Assembly (NCBI GenBank): GCA_900320095.1
Contig: ONQZ01000023.1
Location: forward strand, 1-36,438
Reading direction: 5' to 3'
Length of the DNA stretch: 36,438 bases
Source of the DNA: an uncultured Lentisphaerota bacterium
GTDB lineage: Bacteria; Verrucomicrobiota; Lentisphaeria; Victivallales; UBA1829
In this document: positions 1 to 7,450 of the stretch, piece after piece
Layout: each line of letters starts with the position of its first letter
Numbering within the stretch: the first letter of the stretch is position 1
Notes under the pieces: model-generated
What the model saw: only the letters and a program-made list of their open reading frames with translations
What the model was told of the DNA's origin: nothing
Database searches by the model: none
Program-made: the position numbers and the translations under genes

Positions 1-267
1 ATTTTGAGTTCAAAAGGACGAAAAGAATATCCGTTGCACCCCGATTCCCCGCCCCGGCGACGACGTGAACTGGACCCGCCACCCGTTCGCACGGAATCAT
101 TCAAAGAGGTCTTGAATAATACAGGATGAATCCCCGTTCGATCTTTCTTTGTCAGGCTATTTTGTACTGAAGATTGTTGAAGGCGAAAAGACAAAACAAA
201 AAACGAATAAGTCCGTTGCACGGTCTGTCAAAAAAACACATCTTATGTTCAAAGAACAATTTGACTT

Positions 268-358
268 GCGCGTCTCGCGGTCACCAAAAATCTGAATGAG
301 CGAAGTGAGTATTATTCCGAGGCTTGCGAAAGCAAGCCCCCCGGACGCGAATGCGTCC
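268..358 (+). repeat. Hairpin repeat element, copy A
   Basis: This element has a GC-rich head (CGCGTCTCGCGGTCACC), a GAGCGAAGTGAGTATT-like block and two adjacent perfect stem-loops. The first is GGCTTGC-GAAA-GCAAGCC (321-338), the second GGACGC-GAAT-GCGTCC (343-358). The same order of blocks occurs in copies C, D and E, with changed loops but kept stems, so the structure rather than the exact sequence seems conserved. It resembles REP/BIME-type extragenic palindromic repeats. No terminal inverted repeats or target duplication are evident. Confidence 0.75.
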
Positions 359-453
359 TTATTTGATCTGAATTAGGGCAGGGGATAGATTATGGATTCG
401 CTGTCCGCTCCATTTTGAAATCCCCGCCCCTGGTTCTTTTATCTACTTAGCAT

Positions 454-472
454 TTCGCGTCTCGCGGTCACC
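454..472 (+). repeat. Partial copy (head block only) of the hairpin repeat
   Basis: The 19-base block TTCGCGTCTCGCGGTCACC matches the head of copies A and C almost exactly, but the two stem-loops do not follow. It may be a truncated copy, or the head block may be an independent repeat unit. Confidence 0.55.
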
Positions 473-534
473 TGTAATCCTTCATTGCTTTCTTATATCT
501 TGTGAGAAGAAATGTTTAACTTTTAAATTTACCG

Positions 535-628
535 TTCGCGTCTCGCGGTAATAGGAAAAATAGATTCGTGCATCAGGCACACTTACCGAGGCTTGCGAAT
601 GCAAGCCCCTCCGGACGCGAACGCGGCC
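535..628 (+). repeat. Hairpin repeat element, copy C
   Basis: Same block order as copy A: head TTCGCGTCTCGCGGTA, a diverged middle, hairpin GGCTTGC-GAAT-GCAAGCC (590-607), then GGACGC-GAAC-GCGGCC (613-628). One mismatch weakens the second stem. The middle block (GATTCGTGCATCAGGCAC) differs from the GAGCGAAGTGAG block of copy A. Confidence 0.7.
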
Positions 629-992
629 AAAAAGAATGTTCGAAATACAAGTAATAACTTTTCCTGGAGACATAAAACAGAAATTAAAGAAAAGAAACTA
701 TTTATTTATCCATTCTTCCTGCCAGGAGATAAAAGGCGCGTTTTGTATCTGTATGTCTTGTTTTTAATAGGGCAGGGGAGCAACGTGAGCTCAAAACATC
801 AAACTATAATCCTCTTCAGCACCCTATTTCGAAAGAAAGAATCCCATTTAATACACAAGATATCTTGGAAAAAACGGAATTGATTCAGAGCCAAATGCGA
901 ACTTAAATCATAAAAATCGAACAAGGTCGAATTCGGAATAAAAGGCTCCGATCCCCTAAAAAAAATCTCATCGTACAATCCAATATAATATG

Positions 993-1008
993 CCCCTCGG
1001 GCGAGGGG
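993..1008. repeat. Short GC palindrome (hairpin)
   Basis: CCCCTCGGGCGAGGGG forms a tight stem-loop inside otherwise AT-rich sequence, just after a TATAAT-like string at 984-989. No clear T-tract follows on either strand, so a terminator call is weak. It could be part of a small RNA or a decayed terminator. Confidence 0.35.
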
Positions 1009-1383
1009 TTGAACACGCCTTTTATCCATGCCCTGCCCGCGAAAACAGCCCCATTTCAGATTTTTCGCGACGAAAAAAGTCCTTTCTCGTTCCGGCAATA
1101 CAGGCGGGCCCGATTCCCGAGCATTATCTAAATCTTTCCGCATCTATGATGTTGAAAACAAATCTATCAAGTTCCTTCGACCATCAACCGTGATGTTTTT
1201 GCCCGACTCGAAACCGTCCAGGAAACCGATGGTCGTTTTTCCGGGGCTGTAATCCAAAATGATTCGAATCGTCAAAAGTTGTTGAAAAGTTATTGACAAT
1301 CGCATTGTATACACGACGTAATCCAATTATTTATAGGACAATACAAGCGTCTTGGTTTGCTCTTTTGGGTGTGCGCAATTTAA

Positions 1384-1399
1384 CATAATATATATTATG
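1384..1399. repeat. Perfect 16 bp AT palindrome
   Basis: CATAATATATATTATG is a perfect inverted repeat lying between the forward-oriented (A, C) and reverse-oriented (D, E) repeat copies. It could be a protein-binding site or an AT-rich unwinding site. No gene start lies nearby. Confidence 0.45.
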
Positions 1400-1626
1400 C
1401 GACGTTACAAATACGGCGCGCACGCATTTTGAGACGGGGATAAGATTCAAACGATCAGACGCCTGTTCCGGTTATTATCATCCGCTTAAAACGCCTGGGA
1501 TGAATCAAAGTTTTTCAGGGATGAAAGAATAAAGGAAAGCCCCTGCCCTGAGAATATAATACTCTCCCTCTCCTCTGGTGATCGATCGTTCTCTCGACAT
1601 AAAAAAAAGACAAAGTGTTGTATATT

Positions 1627-1716
1627 GGACGCGTTCGCGTCCGGGGGCTTTGCTTCCGCAAACCTCGGAATACTCGCTGCTCTCGACATAATTTTATTGA
1701 CTGCGATGCGCGAGAG
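1627..1716 (-). repeat. Hairpin repeat element, copy D (reverse)
   Basis: Read on the minus strand this has the same block order as copy A: a CTCGCGCATCGCAGTCA head, CGAGAGCAGCGAGTATTCC, a GG-TTTGC/GCAAA-G-CC stem around a GGAA loop, and the perfect hairpin GGACGC-GAAC-GCGTCC (1627-1642). The first stem has changed on both arms and stays paired except for one bulged G, which supports selection on structure. Confidence 0.7.
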
Positions 1717-1773
1717 TCAAAGATGGTTGTATTGTAGGGCTGAATTGCTTTTTTGAAATCCCTACCTTTTTTT

Positions 1774-1857
1774 GGACGCGATGCGTCCGGGGGCTTGCAT
1801 CCGCAAGCCTTGGATACTCGCTGCGCTCGACGGTTTATTCATACCGCGTGACGCGCG
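1774..1857 (-). repeat. Hairpin repeat element, copy E (reverse)
   Basis: On the minus strand: head CGCGCGTCACGCGGTA, block CGAGCGCAGCGAGTATCC, hairpin GGCTTGC-GGAT-GCAAGCC (1792-1809) and hairpin GGACGC-ATC-GCGTCC (1774-1788). Both stems are perfect and both loops differ from the other copies. Confidence 0.72.
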
Positions 1858-1960
1858 TTTCAAAAGTTTTGATTGAATAATCCCCAGTTTTCCTGTCCTA
1901 GATGGTATCCCAGCCTCCCTGCCCTGTTGGTAGAGAATGTTATTCTGCAGAGCGATACAT

Positions 1961-2287
1961 TCAATTCGTTTCGCGTGAAACGTATCTGCGGAATAAATAT
2001 AATCCTGTTCCGGCGATCACGGAATAGAGCATAACCGTCAGGAGAAACATCAATAAACCGAGTACGTTATCGCCACAGAACGGGTCATCGAAAAGCAGAT
2101 TCCCGAGCCATGAAACCGCCCCGGCGTACAGGAATTGACCGATAGGGTTCAGATTGATAAAATTACCGAGAAAAAACAGCCAGAAAACGAACAGAATCTG
2201 CACGGTCAGGACAAACACACAGCTGACGCCCCATCGCGACAGCTCCCGGAAGATTTTGCCGTTCGTTTTCGATGGATTCACGTTCAC
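1961..2287 (-). CDS. Small membrane protein, paralogous to the N-terminal module of its upstream neighbour
   Basis: A 108-residue protein with two strongly hydrophobic segments (about residues 20-42 and 80-100), predicted to lie in the inner membrane. No known family is recognised. The start is GTG, and its first three bases overlap the stop codon of the upstream gene (GTGA, 2284-2287), so translation is probably coupled. By eye it aligns with residues about 20-110 of that neighbour: an initial WG, a hydrophobic helix with an LFxLG-type end, an F/LFxD/GDExxLGxxPLGxGLLL-like centre, and a final helix ending in YL.GR/YLFRR. The pair therefore looks like a duplication of one two-helix module. 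Function is unknown; a complex with the SUMF1-like partner is inferred from coupling and homology. Confidence 0.72.
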   Translation of the reverse strand: MNVNPSKTNGKIFRELSRWGVSCVFVLTVQILFVFWLFFLGNFINLNPIGQFLYAGAVSWLGNLLFDDPFCGDNVLGLLMFLLTVMLYSVIAGTGLYLFRRYVSRETN

Positions 2288-3858
2288 GGTTCACCCCCGT
2301 TTTGCTGCTTTTCGTTCACAGGATATCCAAAGACCTCACGGTCGCCCGATCCGGCGTTCTGTTCCAACGTCTTTTCACTACTCCCCTGCCCGGCCGCATC
2401 TGCCACAGGATGAACAGGCGTTCCGCCTTTAACCGTTTCCACAGCAGTCATTCCAATCGGCACCAGCGCCAGACGGAACCCGATACAGGATTCTTTCCAT
2501 CCGACCACATGATGCCCGGTAACCTTGTCGTAGACAGGTTCCGGGTGTGCGTAGTCATAATACGGATGCCAGCAGCTGTTTGCAGGGCTGATGACCGAGT
2601 CGGGATCCCACCATGATCCGCCATGCGTGATCGTCTCGTCCGTTTGCTTTTCATAATAATCGTTTCCGGGCGGCAGGTCGCCGGTGACCTCGTTTGCCGC
2701 ATTCTGCATCGGTCCGCCGTATCCGCCGGAATACGTGTGCCGCTCCCGGCAGAGTTCCGCGACATTCCCGATCATATCATAGAATCCCCAGGCGTTCGGC
2801 GGATATTTCCGGACTTCGCTCGTCTTACGGAATGCATGACGGTTTCTTGAACTGGTTTCCAACTTTACGGCGGAAAAGAGAGTTTTCGCGGCGTTCGTGA
2901 ATGTAACATCCTCACTCAGATCGTCGATGCTTTTTTCGAATTCCCCCATGGCGATCAGATTCGCAGCCTCCGGGTTGAAATCATCGCCCCATGGCATCCG
3001 CGTGGTCGTCCCGGCGCGGCATGCGATCTCCCAGCGGACCGGATCCGGCAGATCGAACCGGTATCCTTCCGGCAGACGATCCGCGCAAAGATCGTTAATC
3101 TTTTCAATGAAACGGTTGATGTCGTTCCGGGTCACGGCATCGACCGGACGCTTTCCCCCTTTGTATAAGGATGGGTTGCTCAGGTCGAATCCGTCGGGAC
3201 GTTTTTCTCCGCTCATGACGGCTTCCCATTGTTCCTGCGTGACCTCGTATTTGCCCAGCCAGTACGGAGCGGACACGGTTACCTCGCGCCGGTCGATGTC
3301 CGAACGCCACAAAGGATCCGCCCGGGGCACTCCGACCGTATAGGTGCCGGGCTGCACCCGGATCATTTCGAGCTCGATGCCGTCCTTCAGCGTGAAAACG
3401 ATGGAATCGGCTTTCGTCTCAGAGGTCTTTGGCGTTTCCTGCTTGCTTTTTCCGCAGGCGGCAAGCAGGAGCAGACCGAGCGTGGAACAGAAAAAGAACA
3501 GAGATTGTTTTCTGCCGGAAAGCGCGGACGACAGCCTGCCGATCAGATAAATGACCGTGCCGCCGAGGAAGGCGTAGAGAATGACGATCAGGAGCAGCAA
3601 CCCCATTCCGAGCGGAACGTTCCCCAGATGATTCTCATCTCCAAATAAGACCGGGACGAGCCACACAACGGGGCGCACGTATGCAAATTCAATAAACTTG
3701 GTGAATAAACTCACATTCGCCCGGATACCGAAGAGCGCAAAAAGTGTGAGGATCACCAGTTGTGAAAACAGGAGAAGGATAACATACAGATACCAATGCA
3801 GCAGCTCCCCCCCCCAATCAGGGGATTTTCCGCTATGGCTCGATGCTGACGTGTCCAT
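2284..3858 (-). CDS. Membrane-anchored SUMF1/FGE-fold protein with an internal lipobox, probably non-catalytic
   Basis: The 524-residue reading starts at the ATG at 3858. An ATG at 3954 would lie upstream of the predicted promoter, and GGAG sits about 9 bases before the chosen start. Residues 22-44 and 84-107 are hydrophobic helices. Residues 117-135 then look like a lipoprotein signal (basic RKQ, hydrophobic core, LLAAC, Cys135), although no start codon is visible there. From about residue 160 onward is a sulfatase-modifying-factor (SUMF1/FGE) domain with the family marks WLGKYEVTQEQW, WEIACRAGT, NAWGFYDMIGNVAEL, GGSWWDPDS and IGFRLA. The two cysteines that follow GGS in true formylglycine-generating enzymes are absent; the equivalent stretch reads WWDPDSVIS. 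I therefore infer a binding or structural role rather than sulfatase activation. Its tail overlaps the next gene. Confidence 0.82.
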   Translation of the reverse strand: MDTSASSHSGKSPDWGGELLHWYLYVILLLFSQLVILTLFALFGIRANVSLFTKFIEFAYVRPVVWLVPVLFGDENHLGNVPLGMGLLLLIVILYAFLGGTVIYLIGRLSSALSGRKQSLFFFCSTLGLLLLAACGKSKQETPKTSETKADSIVFTLKDGIELEMIRVQPGTYTVGVPRADPLWRSDIDRREVTVSAPYWLGKYEVTQEQWEAVMSGEKRPDGFDLSNPSLYKGGKRPVDAVTRNDINRFIEKINDLCADRLPEGYRFDLPDPVRWEIACRAGTTTRMPWGDDFNPEAANLIAMGEFEKSIDDLSEDVTFTNAAKTLFSAVKLETSSRNRHAFRKTSEVRKYPPNAWGFYDMIGNVAELCRERHTYSGGYGGPMQNAANEVTGDLPPGNDYYEKQTDETITHGGSWWDPDSVISPANSCWHPYYDYAHPEPVYDKVTGHHVVGWKESCIGFRLALVPIGMTAVETVKGGTPVHPVADAAGQGSSEKTLEQNAGSGDREVFGYPVNEKQQNGGEP

Positions 3859-3901
3859 GGCATGTTTCTCCGTGTCGGTTGCGGATCGATCGTTTGCAGT
3901 T

Positions 3902-3929
3902 ACTATAGCAGATTTCGGGCGGATGTCAA
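3902..3929 (-). promoter_or_regulatory. Promoter for the SUMF1-like gene pair
   Basis: On the minus strand TTGACA (3924-3929) and TATAGT (3902-3907) are separated by 16 bp. Transcription would start near 3895, downstream of the ATG at 3954, which supports 3858 as the true start. Confidence 0.75.
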
Positions 3930-4049
3930 GCACGAGTCCGGAGAAATCCTGCAATTATGAGCATCCCGATCAGTTTATTGATGACAGAAGTATTCCCCCT
4001 GCCCTTTTCACTTTTTCCTTTCTTTTGCCCGATCGGACGGCAAATCCGG

Positions 4050-4082
4050 TTGAAAAACGCAAACATGATGCTATTGTATAAT
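4050..4082 (+). promoter_or_regulatory. Weak candidate promoter for the 4154 epimerase
   Basis: A perfect TATAAT lies at 4077-4082, about 70 bp before the start codon. The only -35-like string, TTGAAA (4050-4055), is 21 bp away, longer than usual, so the -10 box is better supported than the -35 box. Confidence 0.4.
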
Positions 4083-4153
4083 AAAAATACTCCTCACGGA
4101 CACGTCCAACAACATGCGCCGCGCATCAACAACCGAACGGAAAGAGGCAGCAG

Positions 4154-5155
4154 ATGAAGATTCTTGTAACGGGTACAGCGGGGTTTATCGGGTTCCATAC
4201 GTTTCTGGCGCTGCGTGCGGCCGGACACGACGTCCTCGGCATCGACAACCTCAACGCCTACAACGACGTGCGTCTGAAGCTCTTCCGCCTCAAGCAGAGC
4301 GGATTCGACATCGACGAGATCCTGCTGGACCGGGTCATCGAGAGCAAACAGGGCGGACGTTTCGCGAAATTCGACCTCGCCGACCGCGATGAACTCATTA
4401 AGATCTTCGAAAACGAGAAATTCGACGCCGTGTGCCATCTGGCTGCGCAGCCGGGCGTGCGCTACAGCCTCGAAAATCCGTACGCCTACATCGACTCCAA
4501 CATCGTGGCGTTCCTGAACGTGCTGGAATGCTGCCGCCACTACGGGGTTCCGCACCTCGTCTACGCCTCCAGCTCCAGCGTGTACGGCAACACCAAACGC
4601 GTGCCGTTCTCCGTCGACGACCCGGTGAACGAGCCGATCAGCCTCTACGCCGCGACCAAGAAGAGCGACGAGCTGATGGCGTACTGCTACGGGCACCTTT
4701 ACCGGTTCGCCACGACCGGGCTTCGTTTCTTCACCGTCTACGGCCCGTGGGGACGCGTCGACATGGCGATGTTCAAGTTCACGAAGGCGATCCTCGAAGG
4801 AAAGCCCATCGACGTCTACAACCACGGCAACCTCTCCCGCGACTTCACCTATATCGATGATATCGTGGAGGGCGTCCGCCGCGTCGTCACGAAGCCGCCG
4901 GAGAAGCCCGAATACCGCCTCTACAACATCGGGCACGGCAGCCCGGTCCAGCTCATGGATTTCATCCGCGCCATCGAAAAGGTCACCGGCAAAAAGGCGA
5001 TCCTGAACATGAAGGAGATGCAGAAGGGCGACGTCGTGACGACCTGGGCGGATACGACCGCGCTGGAACGCGATTACGGCTACTGCCCGAAAGTCGGCAT
5101 CGAGGAAGGCGTCGAAAAGTTCGTGAAGTGGTACCGCGAGTTTTATTCCTGCTGA
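4154..5155 (+). CDS. NAD-dependent epimerase, probably UDP-glucuronate 4-epimerase
   Basis: A 333-residue extended SDR enzyme, the usual length for this family. The N-terminal Rossmann motif is TGTAGFIG (NAD binding), followed by the acidic LGIDNLN. The catalytic YxxxK is YAATK at Tyr165/Lys169, after a serine-rich VYASSSSVYG. CHLAAQPGVRYSLENPYAY, GLRFFTVYGPWGRVDMA and RDFTYIDDI are typical of UDP-glucuronate 4-epimerases (CapI/LspL/WbpP side of the family) rather than GalE. It would interconvert UDP-GlcA and UDP-GalA in the cytoplasm for capsule, LPS or exopolysaccharide synthesis. AAAGAGG precedes the ATG by six bases. It stands alone between two minus-strand units. A UDP-GlcNAc or dTDP-glucose-type SDR is the main alternative. 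Confidence 0.85.
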   Translation: MKILVTGTAGFIGFHTFLALRAAGHDVLGIDNLNAYNDVRLKLFRLKQSGFDIDEILLDRVIESKQGGRFAKFDLADRDELIKIFENEKFDAVCHLAAQPGVRYSLENPYAYIDSNIVAFLNVLECCRHYGVPHLVYASSSSVYGNTKRVPFSVDDPVNEPISLYAATKKSDELMAYCYGHLYRFATTGLRFFTVYGPWGRVDMAMFKFTKAILEGKPIDVYNHGNLSRDFTYIDDIVEGVRRVVTKPPEKPEYRLYNIGHGSPVQLMDFIRAIEKVTGKKAILNMKEMQKGDVVTTWADTTALERDYGYCPKVGIEEGVEKFVKWYREFYSC

Positions 5156-5262
5156 ACGCAATACGGGAGGGCGTTGTCCTGTTCCCGCTTCATCCCGTCT
5201 GGGTCCTGCTCATGCGTGCAATGGCCGGATAGAGCCTTGATTCCCCACATTATTTTTTTGCC

Positions 5263-5317
5263 TTTCTGCACAATCTTTTTCTCTTTCTGCACAATCCGAC
5301 TTGAAAATTGTGCAGAA
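5263..5317. repeat. Direct and inverted copies of TTTCTGCACAAT
   Basis: TTTCTGCACAAT occurs at 5263-5274 and 5284-5295. Its complement ATTGTGCAGAA follows at 5307-5317. The last two form a perfect 11 bp stem with an 11-base loop (5285-5317). It lies between convergent genes (ends at 5155 and 5352), so a bidirectional transcription stop is plausible, but there is no strong T-tract. It could also bind a protein. Confidence 0.5.
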
Positions 5318-5351
5318 CCGAGTAAAGGCAATCACAAAAAGGATACGCGCA

Positions 5352-6248
5352 TCAACTCTTTTTCGTTTCGATCATCCTGTCGAAATCGCGAATGCGCCAT
5401 TTCAGGTCCCGCGCCACACAGACCGCGCGGCATTCCTCCAGCTCCGCGACCGGGCATGATCCCGACAGAATCTTGTCCGTCCGGGCATAAAACGGAGAAT
5501 CGTCGTCCGGATCGTTCGGGTCGCTGTATCGGCGGTCGTATTCGCGCACGATCTCAGGCAGGGACGCCGCGCCGCTTTTCGGCAGCGCGTCAAGCGCCTC
5601 ATCCGTCATGGATTTGAAGACGTCATGGAAGAACTGAAACAGGCCGTTTCTCATCAGATACAGCACGTATTCCGCCTGCGACAGCTCGTCCGGCACGGTC
5701 TTCCCGAGCAGGAACCGGAATTCCTGAAGTTTATCCGGCACTGACCGGATCAGTTCCTCAACGGCAATCAGGTCGTTGTAAAACTGTTCCGCGCGCTCAT
5801 ATTCCTCAAAGATAAACACGCTCGGCGTGATGGTGCGGAGCACATCGGGGACGAGCTCGAAACGTTTCCGCCGGAGGAGATAATCAATGTATTCTTCCCG
5901 TTCGTCGAAATGCGGCATGTCATCAGGATTTGTTTCTTCATGCTGCTGCAATAACTGATACGCGGTCGCCGCAGCCTGAAACGCCTTGTCCGGTTCTCCG
6001 GCCGCATCGTACAGACGCCGGAGCAGTCTGTGACTGTCCCGGAGCCGATACCGGACATTCTCCGCAAGAGATTTGTTCCTGCGAGGCTGCTCCAGGTAGT
6101 TTCGATAGGATTCGGCGATCTCAGAAAAAGCGGCGATCTCTTCCTCCAGTTTCGCACTGTCAAACGATTCGTAGGAACAGAAATCATCGAACAGACGATC
6201 TTCGTCCTGTTCAAGTCGTGTCCGGGAGATTCTGGATTTCTTATTCAC
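5352..6248 (-). CDS. Unrecognised helical cytoplasmic protein
   Basis: A 298-residue protein without a signal peptide or membrane segment. It is rich in charged and aromatic residues and appears almost wholly alpha-helical. Repeated helix pairs, such as RLLRRLYDAAGEPDKAFQAA near residues 75-95, suggest TPR-like packing, but I cannot assign a family. The start is GTG at 6248. No strong Shine-Dalgarno sequence is visible, and only 7 bases separate it from the upstream gene, so it is probably translated from the same message by coupling. The pair shares one promoter (7231-7259). Function is unknown. Confidence 0.68.
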   Translation of the reverse strand: MNKKSRISRTRLEQDEDRLFDDFCSYESFDSAKLEEEIAAFSEIAESYRNYLEQPRRNKSLAENVRYRLRDSHRLLRRLYDAAGEPDKAFQAAATAYQLLQQHEETNPDDMPHFDEREEYIDYLLRRKRFELVPDVLRTITPSVFIFEEYERAEQFYNDLIAVEELIRSVPDKLQEFRFLLGKTVPDELSQAEYVLYLMRNGLFQFFHDVFKSMTDEALDALPKSGAASLPEIVREYDRRYSDPNDPDDDSPFYARTDKILSGSCPVAELEECRAVCVARDLKWRIRDFDRMIETKKS

Positions 6249-6255
6249 AGAAGAA

Positions 6256-7182
6256 TTACTTTTTCTTCAGCGAGTCCAGGAAATCCTCGTCATCCGCCTT
6301 GCGCAGGAATCCGAAGAGGTCGGTCCCGATCGGGATCAGATCGGATTCTCCACCGTCGTGTTCCGTCAGGAAATACAGCGAGTCCTGCATCGCCGGATCG
6401 GAGGACGCCAGAATATAGGATTCGAAGGTGGAGGATATTTCATTCCCCACGCGCGCCACGAGATACCACGCGGTCTCGCAGGGCGCCAGCGGGATGATCT
6501 GCATTTCATCGCAGTACCCGTAAACATCGAGGGCGCCGTGATAGGACGCATGGGAGAAATGCCTGCTGAATTCCTGCCAGTCATCAGGGAGTTTCGTGTG
6601 GATCAGACGGGCGAATTCCTCCCGTATCTCCGGCGGCAGGGCGGGAGCGTAGGTCTGCTTGCCGTAATCTTCTTCCGGATCGTCGATCTCCACCGGCGGG
6701 AGCTCGCGGTCCCAATCCGCGCCGAGGATCGAGACAAGCTTTTCGGAGATGCGGAACGGCTTTTCCTGTTTCGGGGCGTCAAGACGCTGCGCGTTGAAAA
6801 GATTCGGGAAGAAGTCCACGCCGAGCACGTCGAAGCCGTTTTCCGCCAGGGTATGCTGCGTGAACTGGATCAATCCGATCGCGCCGTCCGGGGAGACGTT
6901 GATGTCCGCGAAAAACTCCTTGCCGTCTTTGCTCAGGCGGACGGATGCGAACGGGACTTCCAGGACTTGCGGATGCTTCGGCATGATGCGTGCGTCATCG
7001 GGCAGAGACTTGAAGGAAACCGTGAGCGCGGAATCCTCGTTGGCGCGTTTCGCCTTCTTCATCAGGTCACACTGCATGAGAATCTTCTGTTTCCAGTCGT
7101 CCGGCGCGGCATCGGCGAGGGAGGTGAAAAGTTTCTGCGCGATGTCGTAGTATTTGTCTTTTTTGGGGCCGAAGAAGAACAT
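6256..7182 (-). CDS. Unrecognised cytoplasmic protein, first gene of a two-gene unit
   Basis: A 308-residue protein with no signal peptide or membrane helices. The N-terminal part (residues 1-45) is basic and helical. The middle is beta-rich, with LEVPFASVRLSKDGKEFFADINVS. The C-terminal part has LPPEIREEFARLIHTKLPDDW followed by beta strands and a final SDLIPIGTDLFGF, faintly like the end of SMI1/KNR4-type (SUKH) domains; that likeness is too weak for an assignment. GGAAAGGA lies nine bases before the ATG. It is followed closely by the 5352-6248 gene. Without a toxin or secretion gene beside it, an immunity role is only speculation. Confidence 0.7.
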   Translation of the reverse strand: MFFFGPKKDKYYDIAQKLFTSLADAAPDDWKQKILMQCDLMKKAKRANEDSALTVSFKSLPDDARIMPKHPQVLEVPFASVRLSKDGKEFFADINVSPDGAIGLIQFTQHTLAENGFDVLGVDFFPNLFNAQRLDAPKQEKPFRISEKLVSILGADWDRELPPVEIDDPEEDYGKQTYAPALPPEIREEFARLIHTKLPDDWQEFSRHFSHASYHGALDVYGYCDEMQIIPLAPCETAWYLVARVGNEISSTFESYILASSDPAMQDSLYFLTEHDGGESDLIPIGTDLFGFLRKADDEDFLDSLKKK

Positions 7183-7230
7183 GTTGAAATCCTTTCCGTT
7201 CGGGGCATGGTGAAATGTATTCCGCCAAAC

Positions 7231-7259
7231 AACATATCACGCGGAAGAGGAAAATACAA
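7231..7259 (-). promoter_or_regulatory. Promoter for the 7182-5352 gene pair
   Basis: On the minus strand TTGTAT (7254-7259) and TATGTT (7231-7236) are 17 bp apart, about 50 bases ahead of the ATG at 7182. It shares the 268 bp divergent spacer with the promoter at 7385-7412. Confidence 0.6.
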
Positions 7260-7384
7260 GCTGGAAAGCAAAAAACTTAAGAAAAAAAGCAGTAGTTTGC
7301 ATCGGTGCGTTTTTGCCCTCGGATGATCGTGGACCGTTCCGGAAAAACGGGGCCCGGAATGCGATGCAAATTTCCGTTTCCCGC

Positions 7385-7412
7385 TTGATATTTCCGCGCA
7401 CGGTGCTATATT
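7385..7412 (+). promoter_or_regulatory. Promoter for the Kdo/WaaP-type kinase gene
   Basis: TTGATA (7385-7390) and TATATT (7407-7412) with a 16 bp spacer, about 35 bases before the start codon at 7451. Confidence 0.65.
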
Positions 7413-7450
7413 TGTAGAAAGCAACAATCCAATTACCGAAAGCCCCCGCG

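Larger units (their letters stand above)
1..1960. other. Gene-free, AT-richer region with structured repeats
   Basis: I see no credible protein gene in this stretch. The open frames are short, lack convincing ribosome binding sites and read as low-complexity or basic peptides. Base composition is clearly AT-richer than the coding blocks to the right. It holds four copies of a ~90 bp element with tandem hairpins (annotated separately), a partial fifth copy, several copies of a GGGCAGGGG-type motif, a 16 bp perfect AT palindrome at 1384-1399 and a short GC hairpin at 993-1008. It could be a decayed gene region, a repeat-rich spacer or a host for small RNAs; the sequence alone does not decide. 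Confidence 0.6.

Noticed and set aside
799-1143. Open frame of 114 codons in the left region
   Set aside because: No ribosome site, no similarity to any family I know, and composition of non-coding AT-rich DNA.
1384-1399. Replication origin or dif site
   Set aside because: Only one short AT palindrome is present. There are no DnaA boxes, dnaA/dnaN genes or recognisable dif sequence.
268-1857. CRISPR array
   Set aside because: The repeats are irregularly spaced, occur in both orientations and contain internal hairpin pairs. There are no regular spacers or cas genes.
2284-3858. Active formylglycine-generating enzyme
   Set aside because: The cysteines that follow the GGS motif in active enzymes are replaced, and no sulfatase gene is nearby.
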